Assembly (NCBI GenBank): GCA_963707125.1 | Contig: CAVPOU010000009.1 | Span: forward strand, 1-64,000 | Source of the DNA: CAVPDE01 sp963707125 | Lineage (GTDB): Bacteria > Desulfobacterota > DSM-4660 > Desulfatiglandales > HGW-15 | Reading direction: 5' to 3' | DNA: 64,000 nt | Shown: piece after piece, positions 54,651 through 62,854 of the stretch | Layout: each line of letters starts with the position of its first letter | Numbering within the stretch: position 1 is the first letter of the stretch | Position numbers and translations under genes: made by a program | Notes under the pieces: model-generated | The model's input: only the letters and a program-made list of their open reading frames with translations | Told to the model about the DNA's origin: nothing | The model's database searches: none

Positions 54651-56267
54651 CTACAGGACGATCTCTGCAGCAACTTTATCCATATCGGCCATGAAGTTGC
54701 GCGAGATCTCACCGAGATCGAGTTCTTTGAGCCTGGGGACTACATCACCCATGATTTCACCACAGCCCTCGGCGATCTTATAGCCGTTCACACAGACTTT
54801 CGTCGCCACCTCCCTTGCAAAGAGGCGGGCAACCGCTTTCATGAAATCCGGCGATCGCCCATTGCCTTGATCGACAGCCGCTTTGTGGGACAGGGCCTCC
54901 CCGACTTCGCACCAGGTCATCATGTCCGCCAGGAGGAACATGACATACTGCGATCGTGTGAGCTTGTGCTTGCGCGTGTTCAAGACCACGTCGTTCAGCA
55001 GGCGGATCGAACGGGCGATAGTCTGCGCCCCGCAGTCTGGAGGAAGCTTCTCCAGGGCTTCAGCCAGATCCAGGTAAAATTGCCCTTTGGAACGCACCGT
55101 TTCCCGCAAACGGAAGATGGAAATGATGCTTCGCTGGATTTCGCTCGTTCCCTCAAAAATGGTGGTGATCTTGATGTCTCTCTTTATCTTTTCGACCTCG
55201 AATTCACGCACATAACCATATCCCCCGAGCGCCTGAATGGCGTCGTTCGCTGCAGCATCCCCTGCTTCCGTGGCAAAGTACTTGGAGATCGACCCTTCCA
55301 CCTGAAGATCCTGCTCCCCTGCATCAAGCCTCACTGCGGTCTTCTCGATGTAGGCCCGTGCCGCCTCCAACTGCACGGCATGGGGAACGAGCAACTGATG
55401 GGTGTACCCCTGTTTTTCGACCAGGGGACCTCCGAATTGGATTCGTTCCTTGCCGTATGCAATCGCTTTCTCAAGGGCGGCCATCCCGCCCCCAAGGCCG
55501 AAAGTGGCCACCATGAGCCTTGTGTACCCAAACACCTGGTTGGCCTGCTTGAGCCCTTGCCCCTCGACTCCTCCTATCAGGTTCTCCACAGGGAGGAACA
55601 AGTCATCCAGGCTGATAGGACACGTATCAGAGGCCCTGATTCCGTGCTTGTCTTCGTGTTTCCCTGGAAAAAGGCCGGGAGTTCCTCCCTCGATAATGAA
55701 AAAAGAGGGGCCGCCCGGTGTGTCCGCAAGGAGTGTGTAAACAGAGGCCACTCCCCCGTTGGTGATGAACTGTTTCTGGCCGTTGATCTTGTAGCCGATG
55801 ATGTTTCCGTTGCCGTCTAAGACCCGTTGTGCCTTGGTTTTCAGGGACTGGACGTTGGAGCCGGCCTCCGGCTCTGTCACTCCATAAGCGACGATCAGGC
55901 CCTCATCCGCGATCTTTCGAACCCACTTTTCCTTCTGAGCGGGCGTGGCTCCCACCATGATGGGATCCATGCCCAGGCATATGGCGAGAAAAGAAGTGGC
56001 GACAGCCAAGTCCATTTTTGCCATCTTTTCTGAAATGACGGCAATTTCCCGGGCGCCTGCGCCCAGGCCGCCATACTCTGCAGGGATAAAGACGAGATGA
56101 AGAGCGACCTCCGGGCCCAGCATAAACCGGATGAGTTCCGACGGGAACACTCCGGCCTTGTCCATCTCCAGTTTGACCTCCAGAGTCAGTCTTTCTTTTT
56201 CAAGCTTGCTAAGGGTATCCAGAACCATGTTGAACAGTTCCGGATCCATGCGAGACGATCCTGACAT
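54651..56267 (-). CDS. Acyl-CoA dehydrogenase with C-terminal extension
   Basis: 538 residues, about 150 longer than classical acyl-CoA dehydrogenases. FAD and substrate motifs are AYGVTEPEAGSN and QKQFITNGGVAS; the catalytic base is Glu372 in TTIFEGTSEIQRSI. The extra tail (~390-538) is helical and resembles the acyl-CoA dehydrogenases of anaerobic degraders that are fused to an additional domain. It oxidises an acyl-CoA with electron-transfer flavoprotein; chain length cannot be told. No etfAB nearby. Confidence 0.92.
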   Translation of the reverse strand: MSGSSRMDPELFNMVLDTLSKLEKERLTLEVKLEMDKAGVFPSELIRFMLGPEVALHLVFIPAEYGGLGAGAREIAVISEKMAKMDLAVATSFLAICLGMDPIMVGATPAQKEKWVRKIADEGLIVAYGVTEPEAGSNVQSLKTKAQRVLDGNGNIIGYKINGQKQFITNGGVASVYTLLADTPGGPSFFIIEGGTPGLFPGKHEDKHGIRASDTCPISLDDLFLPVENLIGGVEGQGLKQANQVFGYTRLMVATFGLGGGMAALEKAIAYGKERIQFGGPLVEKQGYTHQLLVPHAVQLEAARAYIEKTAVRLDAGEQDLQVEGSISKYFATEAGDAAANDAIQALGGYGYVREFEVEKIKRDIKITTIFEGTSEIQRSIISIFRLRETVRSKGQFYLDLAEALEKLPPDCGAQTIARSIRLLNDVVLNTRKHKLTRSQYVMFLLADMMTWCEVGEALSHKAAVDQGNGRSPDFMKAVARLFAREVATKVCVNGYKIAEGCGEIMGDVVPRLKELDLGEISRNFMADMDKVAAEIVL

Positions 56268-56304
56268 CTTACTTCCTCCTAATGCAGGTCTTTGGCCGCA
56301 ACCA

Positions 56305-56402
56305 AATTAGAATCCCGAAACTCGAATGTCGAACAAGGAATTTCGAATGACGAAGTTAAATCTCTTCTGTTGTTCCCTTCGGCGTTCGGTATTCGTTATT
56401 CG
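56305..56402. repeat. TCGAATGTCGAAC / GTTCGGTATTCG palindrome
   Basis: GAAACTCGAATGTCGAACAA and TTTCGAATGACGAAG face TTCGGCGTTCGGTATTCG and TTATTCGACC. This is another word-repeat palindrome. The rest of the 336-bp gap 56268-56603 contains short GCGG and TCTGCG words and no gene I can support. Confidence 0.65.
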
Positions 56403-56603
56403 ACCTGCCCGCTATGCCCTCAAGCAGATTCATGAGAGATCCGCCATGTCGATGAATGTTACGGTTACCCTCACAATCCAAAGCATCTCGCAGGGCAGGC
56501 GGGTATTCTGCGGTTCGTTTTGAACTTCTACGCACCTTGCGAAGAAGTTTTGGTCCTAGACTCTAATCTCTGCGATCGCCGTGACTCTGCGGTTTCTCTG
56601 TTC

Positions 56604-57428
56604 TTATTCTCTGATCTTGCTCAGCCGGTTTTGATAAAAGGCATCCCTCAAAGCAACATAAGGATCCAGCGCGGCCTTTTTGAGGGACTCATAGTCGCCG
56701 ATTCTTAAAGACGTCTCATTCACCACGTTGAGCCCCCTTGAGTAGGGGGCGTACCAATAATCGCCCAAGTAGGTGAGGGGGTCCAAAAAAATGTCTCCTG
56801 CCATCCCGATCGTATCTCTCAGGGTCGAAGGCCCGAAGAAAGGCCAGTAGATGTAAAACGCGGGTCCAGCACCATGGACAGCGAGAGTCTGGCCCAGGTC
56901 CTCATCGTGTCTTTTGAGGTCGACCGCTGTCGCAATGTCAGCAAGACCGCCCAGCCCGACCGTAGAATTCACAAGGAACCCACACGTTTCCTCGAAGGCT
57001 CCGAAAAACTTTCCCTGCAAAACATTGTTCACGAGCCGCACAGGAAACGCCAGATTATTGAAAAAATTCCTGACGCACACTCTAGCCTCTTCAGGGACCA
57101 CCGTTTTGTACCCTGTAGCAACAGGCTTCAGCACCCAGAAATAAAGTCTGTCATTAAACTCGAAAAATACCCGGTTGAGGGGCTCAAGCGGGTCAGGGAC
57201 CGTCTCTTCTGAGGAGTCGGCCGGCTCACTCTCATTTTCTTCAGGGCTCGCTTCCTTCAGAGAGGCCACTTGAATCGAGGCGAGCTCCACTCTCTGAGCG
57301 CCAAACAGATTTTCCGGCGCATAGGTCGCAGTGCTCTGACCTAAGGAGGTGCTTCCAAAGGAGACCAAAGAAAGAATCGCGATCAGAAACACAAGGCCAG
57401 TTCTCTTCATAAGCCTAAACACCTTCAT
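56604..57428 (-). CDS. mlaA: MlaA/VacJ-family outer membrane lipid-asymmetry protein
   Basis: 274 residues. N-terminal signal (LVFLIAILSLVSFGSTSLGQ; no clear lipobox cysteine), acidic linker (~55-78, EENESEPADSSEE), then the MlaA domain: DPLEPLNRVFFEFNDRLYFW, NFFNNLAFPVRLVNNVLQG, FYIYWPFFGPSTLRD and DPLTYLG. It removes phospholipids from the outer leaflet and passes them to MlaC. It is the last gene of the mlaEFDCA row, 4 nt behind mlaC. Confidence 0.93.
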   Translation of the reverse strand: MKVFRLMKRTGLVFLIAILSLVSFGSTSLGQSTATYAPENLFGAQRVELASIQVASLKEASPEENESEPADSSEETVPDPLEPLNRVFFEFNDRLYFWVLKPVATGYKTVVPEEARVCVRNFFNNLAFPVRLVNNVLQGKFFGAFEETCGFLVNSTVGLGGLADIATAVDLKRHDEDLGQTLAVHGAGPAFYIYWPFFGPSTLRDTIGMAGDIFLDPLTYLGDYWYAPYSRGLNVVNETSLRIGDYESLKKAALDPYVALRDAFYQNRLSKIRE

Positions 57429-57432
57429 CTGC

Positions 57433-58032
57433 CTATTCGGCCCCTTTTTCTTTCAGTTTCGTCACCAGCCCTTCAAAAGAGGACTTGGCCAGGATGTCGC
57501 TGAACTGGGTACGGTAGTTGTTCACCAAACTGACACCTTCTATCACGATGTCATAGACCCACCACGTTTGGTCTCTGGTTCTCAGCTTGTACACTACCGG
57601 GATCTCCGTGTTCTTGTTGGTCACGATCTTGACGCCCACCTCGGCATAATCGCCATCTATTCTCTCTCCTACGTAATTCACCTTTTCCCCTGAATAGCCC
57701 TCCACCTTGTCAATATACGTTCTCTCGAGCAGCTGCCCGAAAAGGCGAACAAACTCCTTTTTTTCGTGCTCGCTTCGCTGCGCCCAGTGTTTCCCGAGGG
57801 ACCGGCGTGACATCTCGTCCCAATCGCACAGCTCATCCACAGCTTTTCGAATCTGCTCCCGCCTCTGTGCTGCTTTGGCCGGGTCTTTGAGGGAGGGATC
57901 GCTGACAATCGAGATGATCCTGTCCGCAGTTTCTCTGACCTTTTCCGTGGGCACACCCGCCCACACGGGAAGAATCCCGCACACGGCCCATATTGCAAGA
58001 AGCGTGATCCCAATCCTGAATTTTCCCTTCAT
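57433..58032 (-). CDS. mlaC: MlaC/Ttg2D periplasmic phospholipid carrier
   Basis: 199 residues. Signal peptide ITLLAIWAVCGILPVWAG, then the Tol_Tol_Ttg2 domain: RRSLGKHWAQRSEHEKKEFV, RLFGQLLERTYIDKVEGYSG, WWVYDIVIEGVSLVNNYRTQF. Shuttles lipid between MlaA and the MlaFED complex. 41 nt behind mlaD. Confidence 0.93.
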   Translation of the reverse strand: MKGKFRIGITLLAIWAVCGILPVWAGVPTEKVRETADRIISIVSDPSLKDPAKAAQRREQIRKAVDELCDWDEMSRRSLGKHWAQRSEHEKKEFVRLFGQLLERTYIDKVEGYSGEKVNYVGERIDGDYAEVGVKIVTNKNTEIPVVYKLRTRDQTWWVYDIVIEGVSLVNNYRTQFSDILAKSSFEGLVTKLKEKGAE

Positions 58033-58073
58033 GCCGTCCTCCTCAGCTCCGCTTCCGCTTTTTCATTCCAGGG

Positions 58074-58517
58074 CTATTCGATTTTGCCGAACACATACTT
58101 CGAGATCAACTGCTCAAAATCCACAGGAGGCAAGGTCTCCCGGATCTTTCCCCCTGGAGGGATGATTTTGTCTGATCCGCCTGGGGTGATTTCAATAAAT
58201 TTCTCGCCGATGAGCCCTTTGGTCTTGATGGCGGCGATGGCGTCGTCCTGAACCTTTACGTCGTTGTTAAGGTTCATGACAATCCGCGCCTGGTAGTCGT
58301 CAAGGCTGATGTTCCTGATGCGTCCCACCTCAACTCCCGCAATCATGACTGAAGACCCCGGTTTGAGTCCGCCGCTGTTGGAGAATAGAGCATAGACGTC
58401 ATATCCCTGGCTGCCGAGGAGCTCCATGCCTCCGAGTTTTATGGAAAGATAGCCCAGGCAGATGATGCCTGCGATGACGAACAACCCGACCGCAAACTCG
58501 ATATTGAACTTTCTCAT
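58074..58517 (-). CDS. mlaD: MlaD/MCE-domain lipid-transport protein
   Basis: 147 residues, single TM anchor (~8-26, EFAVGLFVIAGIICLGYLSI) plus one MCE domain (YDVYALFSNSGGLKPGSSVM, IKTKGLIGEKFIEITPGGSD). Hexameric periplasmic ring on MlaE/F. Short, with little C-terminal tail. Confidence 0.94.
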   Translation of the reverse strand: MRKFNIEFAVGLFVIAGIICLGYLSIKLGGMELLGSQGYDVYALFSNSGGLKPGSSVMIAGVEVGRIRNISLDDYQARIVMNLNNDVKVQDDAIAAIKTKGLIGEKFIEITPGGSDKIIPPGGKIRETLPPVDFEQLISKYVFGKIE

Positions 58518-58562
58518 GGTTTCCCTCTATTGCGATTCAGACTTTGCCGGACGCTCCCCCTA

Positions 58563-59360
58563 TTAAAGAGCATGGATATTCTTCTTTCCCCGATCGAGCA
58601 TAGAGGGGTGGCACGCGGCATCATGGGTTAACCATTCCGCCCCTGCAGCGACAAACGTCTGAACCGTTTCATCTTCCGACGAAAGAATCTCCTCCGGGGT
58701 CCCGGCGAAAATCACCCTGCCTTCGTGAAGCATGACCACCTTGTTCACAATCTCGAAAATCTTCGGCACCTCATGGGTCACCACGATCCCTGAGAATCGG
58801 AGTCTCTTGTGGCACGTATCGATGAGGTTCAGAATGGTGTGACCCGTCAAGGGATCCAGTCCCGTGGTGGGTTCATCGATCAGCATGATCTCCGGTTCCT
58901 CGATCAGAGCCCTGGCCAGTGACGCTCTCTTCACCATGCCGCCGCTGATCTGGGAAGGGTGTTTTTCTTCAGAGCCGAGTAGACCGACCTGTTCCAGCTC
59001 GACCATCACCTTTTCCCTGATTTTCTGTTCACTCAGCCGGGTCTTCTCTCTCAAAGGGAACGCGACGTTGTCGAGGACGGTCATGGAATCGAAGAGCGCT
59101 CCGTTTTGAAAAAGGAACCCGAGGCGGTTTCTCACGCGGATGAGTTCTCTTCCCCTGAGGCGGCACATGTCTTGATCATCCACGAGGACTCGTCCCCGGT
59201 CAGGACGCAGCAGGCCCGCCACGTGCTTCAGGAGCACGCTCTTGCCATAACCGCTTCTCCCAATTAGGGCAAGGAGCTCTCCTTTTTCGACCTCAAGGTC
59301 CACCCCCTTGAGAACATCGACCCCATTGAAAGACTTATGCAGATCTTCTACCTTGATCAT
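58563..59360 (-). CDS. mlaF: MlaF ABC ATPase of the lipid-asymmetry transporter
   Basis: 265 residues. Walker A LIGRSGYGKS, signature ISGGMVKRASLARAL (the MlaF form), Walker B IMLIDEPTTGLDPL, switch IVVTHE. Powers MlaE. The C-terminal ~20 residues (AACHPSMLDRGKKN) are extra to the usual MlaF. 6 nt behind mlaE. Confidence 0.94.
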   Translation of the reverse strand: MIKVEDLHKSFNGVDVLKGVDLEVEKGELLALIGRSGYGKSVLLKHVAGLLRPDRGRVLVDDQDMCRLRGRELIRVRNRLGFLFQNGALFDSMTVLDNVAFPLREKTRLSEQKIREKVMVELEQVGLLGSEEKHPSQISGGMVKRASLARALIEEPEIMLIDEPTTGLDPLTGHTILNLIDTCHKRLRFSGIVVTHEVPKIFEIVNKVVMLHEGRVIFAGTPEEILSSEDETVQTFVAAGAEWLTHDAACHPSMLDRGKKNIHAL

Positions 59361-59366
59361 ATCCGC

Positions 59367-60188
59367 CTAAACAAAGAGCTGCGTGGAAGTCAAAAAATAG
59401 TCCCACACGAGAATGAGCACGGAAGAGAGCACGACCGCCTGTGTCGTCGCCGTGCTCACTCCTTCAGCCCCAAACCCGGTGTAATACCCTGTGTAATATC
59501 CCTTAAAACAGCAGACCCACGCAATGATGAGCCCGAAGTTCAGGGACTTGAACAGTCCCTCCAGAACATCCTCCATTCCCACATAGCTCATCATCTCGCC
59601 GAAGTAGACCCCCGAACTCACGCCCAGAAGTTTGACGCCGATCAGGTACCCGCCGAAGATCCCCACCACGTCAAAAATGGCTGTGAGAAGCGGAACCGAG
59701 ATGACAGCTGCGATGAAATTGGGAGCCACGAGATACCGGTAAGGGCTGAGACCCATCAACTGCAGAGCATCAATCTGCTCGCTGATTCGCATGATCCCGA
59801 TTTCCGCGGTAATGGAAGACCCTGCCCTGCCGGTCACCATGAGTGCGGAAATGACAGGGCCCATTTCTTTGATGAGAGCGAGCCCGACCATGGGGCCAAG
59901 AAAGGCGTCCGACCCGAATCGGCTGAGCGTGTTAAAACCCTGGTACCCAAGCACCATTCCCGTGAACGCGCCTGTCAGGAAGATGACGAGCAGGGATTGG
60001 TACCCGATGAACTGGATCTGCTTGAGAACAAGCGAAACCTTAATGGGCGGCGTCGCACAGCAAGAGATGGACTTGGCAAGAAAGATACCCATTCTTCCCA
60101 TCTTCAAGATATGACGCAACGTCCCTTTTCCGATTTTTCTTATGAACTCCAAGCTCTCTTCCCTTGCGGAGGCTTTGATGCCCCTCAT
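59367..60188 (-). CDS. mlaE: MlaE permease of the lipid-asymmetry transporter
   Basis: 273 residues with five TM segments; MlaE pattern in LGYQGFNTLSRFGSDAFLGP, SALMVTGRAGSSITAEIGIM and ISEQIDALQLMGLSPYRYLV. Forms the inner membrane core with MlaF and MlaD. It heads the mla row, 104 nt behind ldcA on the same strand. Confidence 0.94.
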   Translation of the reverse strand: MRGIKASAREESLEFIRKIGKGTLRHILKMGRMGIFLAKSISCCATPPIKVSLVLKQIQFIGYQSLLVIFLTGAFTGMVLGYQGFNTLSRFGSDAFLGPMVGLALIKEMGPVISALMVTGRAGSSITAEIGIMRISEQIDALQLMGLSPYRYLVAPNFIAAVISVPLLTAIFDVVGIFGGYLIGVKLLGVSSGVYFGEMMSYVGMEDVLEGLFKSLNFGLIIAWVCCFKGYYTGYYTGFGAEGVSTATTQAVVLSSVLILVWDYFLTSTQLFV

Positions 60189-60292
60189 GCCGCATCCGAG
60201 TCTATGTTCGCATATTTATTACCATTTTTTGGAGATTCTTTCAACTCTAAAAGCCGTCTTCCTGCAGCAATTCGAATTCAGGAGGAAAAGAA

Positions 60293-61195
60293 TCACATGC
60301 TCACGCAGGGTTCCTTGATTTCCAGGCTCATCGCCTCTGTATCGAGGACCGCCCTGACACCGATCGGCAAAGGCACGTTATCCTCCCCGTGTCCCACAGG
60401 AAGCCCGGTCAAGATAGGCATGTTCAGCCTTGAGCATCGCTCCCTGACCAGGTCGATCACAGAGGCCGGATCCCCGCACTCTTCAAAGGTCCCTACCATC
60501 AGACCTGCACATTTCTCCATCTCTCCGCTCAGGAGAAGATGGGTCAACATTCGGTCGATCCGGTAAAGGGGCTCTCCCTTCTCTTCAATGAAAAGGAGTT
60601 TTCCTTTGAAGGAAGGCAGGAAGGGTGTGCCGATCAAGTGGCAGATCAGGCTAAGGTTTCCGCCGAAAACCACTCCTTGAACGCTCCCTTTCTTAATGGC
60701 TGTCCCGCCCGGAAAGGTCACAGTGGTCAATTCATCGGAGGTCATCAGCTTCACTAGCATTGCGGCATTTCTGCCGTCGCCCTTGAGCAAATCCCTGAGA
60801 ACAGGACCGTGAATCGTGACCATCCCCGATTTCTTGAACAGGGCACACAACAGGGCCGTGATGTCACTGTACCCTACAAGGATCTTGGGGTTTTGCCTAA
60901 AAAGATTGTAGTCTAGTTTTTTCAGAATCCTGTGAGTTCCGTATCCGCCCCGGGCACAGAGGACGGCTCTGATCTTCCTGTCCCTGAACATGGCGTGCAG
61001 GTCTTTGAGGCGAGTCCTATCTTCTCCCGCCAGGTACCCGGCCTGCTCAAAGAGGTGGGGAGAACAGACAGGTTCGAAGCCAAGAGATTCGAGGAACTTC
61101 AATCCGGGTTGGATTTCAGCCTGAAGGACAGGCCCCGCCGGTGCAATGATCCCGATTCTGTCTCCCTCTTTGAGCCGGGGGGGTTTGATCTTCAC
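60293..61195 (-). CDS. ldcA: S66-family LD-carboxypeptidase
   Basis: 300 residues. RIGIIAPAGP near the start, catalytic Ser in LVGYSDITALL, the Glu/His pair in VVFGGNLSLICHLIGTPFLP, LLFIEEKGEPLYRIDRMLTH and GLPVGHGEDNVPLPIG. It removes D-Ala from murein tetrapeptides in recycling; cytoplasmic. Its start overlaps the coaX stop by 4 nt. Confidence 0.9.
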   Translation of the reverse strand: MKIKPPRLKEGDRIGIIAPAGPVLQAEIQPGLKFLESLGFEPVCSPHLFEQAGYLAGEDRTRLKDLHAMFRDRKIRAVLCARGGYGTHRILKKLDYNLFRQNPKILVGYSDITALLCALFKKSGMVTIHGPVLRDLLKGDGRNAAMLVKLMTSDELTTVTFPGGTAIKKGSVQGVVFGGNLSLICHLIGTPFLPSFKGKLLFIEEKGEPLYRIDRMLTHLLLSGEMEKCAGLMVGTFEECGDPASVIDLVRERCSRLNMPILTGLPVGHGEDNVPLPIGVRAVLDTEAMSLEIKEPCVSM

Positions 61196-61986
61196 TGGTT
61201 CCTCTTAAAGATGATCATGAGTCCTTCCAGGGTCAGGAATTCTTCGACATGGTCTATGGTCTCAGACATTTCGCAGATCAGGGGAGCGAGTCCGCCTGTG
61301 GCGATCACCTTGAGGTTTCGGCCCACCTCTTTTTTCATCCGGTTCACGATGCCGTCCACCAGCCCCGCATATCCATAGATAATCCCGACGTTCATACTGC
61401 TGATGGTGTCCTTTGCAAGAACGCTTTTAGGCTTTGCAAAGATCTCCACCCTGGGGAGCTTGGAAGCTTTCTGGAACAGAGCCTCACTGGAGATGATGAC
61501 CCCCGGAGCAATGGCGCCTCCCTGGTAAGCGCCGTCCTCCGACACGTAGTCGAATGTGGTGGCCGTCCCGAAATCAACGACGACCATGGCCGTTCGGTAT
61601 TTTTCATAGGCCGCCACGGCGTTCACGATTCGGTCTGCACCGACCTCCTTCGGGTTGTCATAGAAGACGGGCATGCCGGTCTTTGTGGCCGGGCCCACAA
61701 TCATGGGTTCTATATGAAAGTACCGACGCGCGAACATCTCGATCGTGTTTAACAATGGCGGGACCACGCAGGAGACGATCATGTGCTTGATCTCCTTCAT
61801 CTGGAGATCGGAGTTTTTGAAGAGATTCTGGATCAGGATGCCCATTTCATCCGCCGTGATGTCCCTTTCCGTTCTGATTCTCCAGTGATCGACAATCCGG
61901 GACTGCTCCGCAACTCCCAGTACGATGTTCGTGTTGCCAATGTCAATGCACAGCAACTTGCCGCTCTCTCGCCTTGTCCTGCCCAT
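61192..61986 (-). CDS. coaX: Type III pantothenate kinase CoaX
   Basis: 264 residues. ASKHA fold: LLCIDIGNTNIVLGV (Asp15), VGADRIVNAVAAYEKY, VVDFGTATTFDYVS, GGAIAPGVIISSEALF, ATGGLAPLICEMS. It phosphorylates pantothenate, the first step to coenzyme A, and needs a monovalent cation. 1-nt gap to folP, 4-nt overlap with ldcA. Confidence 0.95.
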   Translation of the reverse strand: MGRTRRESGKLLCIDIGNTNIVLGVAEQSRIVDHWRIRTERDITADEMGILIQNLFKNSDLQMKEIKHMIVSCVVPPLLNTIEMFARRYFHIEPMIVGPATKTGMPVFYDNPKEVGADRIVNAVAAYEKYRTAMVVVDFGTATTFDYVSEDGAYQGGAIAPGVIISSEALFQKASKLPRVEIFAKPKSVLAKDTISSMNVGIIYGYAGLVDGIVNRMKKEVGRNLKVIATGGLAPLICEMSETIDHVEEFLTLEGLMIIFKRNQ

Positions 61987-61987
61987 T

Positions 61988-62854
61988 CTAAGCTCCTTCT
62001 ATTTTCCCGCGCTTGATGGCATCAATCACTCTAACGGTCTCAACCGCCTGCTTCACATTGTGAACCCTGACGATGTGGGCGCCGTTCATGACCGCTGCGG
62101 CGACCGTGGCCATGGTTCCCGTGTCCCTTTCGTGAACCTTTTTGTCAAGAATTCGACCGATGAAAGCCTTTCGCGAGCTTCCGACCAGGATGGGCGCCTC
62201 AAGGCACTGAAGCCGGCCGAGCTCTTTGAGAATCTCCAGGTTGTGATCAAAGCTCTTTCCAAAGCCGATCCCGGGATCCACGATGATCCGATCTCTCCGA
62301 ACCCCACTCCTCACGGCTTGATCCATGGCGCTTCTCAAGAAAGCGATGATCTCTGAGGCGACATCGTCATACGTGGGAGCGACCTGCATGTCTGCCGTGG
62401 TCCCCTTCATGTGCATGAGAATGACCGGCACACCGGCCTGCGCCACCACAGAAGCCATTTCCGGGTCGAGCCGGAGTGCGCTAATGTCATTGACCATGGA
62501 CGCGCCGCAGCGGAGGGCTTCCCGTGCCACCTGCGCCTTGAGGGTATCAATGCTGATCGGTATCCTGAGTTCCTTTTTAAGGGCCTCGATCACCGGGATC
62601 ACCCGATTCATCTCCTCGTCTGCGGAAATTCCCTTTGAATAAGGCCGAGTGGATTCTCCACCGATGTCGATGAGGTCAGCCCCGTCACCGGCGAGTTGAA
62701 GAGCCTGTTCAACGGCTCTGTCCTTCTCAAGAAATTGGCCCCCGTCCGAAAAGGAATCGGGGGTCACATTGATCACCCCCATGACATGGGTCCTGCGGCT
62801 CAGATTGAGGGTGTATTCTAGCCAGCTCAATGTGAACGAAGGAGTCGGGTTCAT
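61988..62854 (-). CDS. folP: Dihydropteroate synthase FolP
   Basis: 288 residues. Loop 1 is MGVINVTPDSFSDGG, DLIDIGGESTRPYSKGI binds pterin, ISIDTLKAQVAREAL and IIVDPGIGFGKSFDHNLEIL, ending RVHNVKQAVETVRVIDAI. Makes dihydropteroate for folate. Overlaps ftsH by 4 nt, the usual ftsH-folP arrangement. Confidence 0.96.
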   Translation of the reverse strand: MNPTPSFTLSWLEYTLNLSRRTHVMGVINVTPDSFSDGGQFLEKDRAVEQALQLAGDGADLIDIGGESTRPYSKGISADEEMNRVIPVIEALKKELRIPISIDTLKAQVAREALRCGASMVNDISALRLDPEMASVVAQAGVPVILMHMKGTTADMQVAPTYDDVASEIIAFLRSAMDQAVRSGVRRDRIIVDPGIGFGKSFDHNLEILKELGRLQCLEAPILVGSSRKAFIGRILDKKVHERDTGTMATVAAAVMNGAHIVRVHNVKQAVETVRVIDAIKRGKIEGA

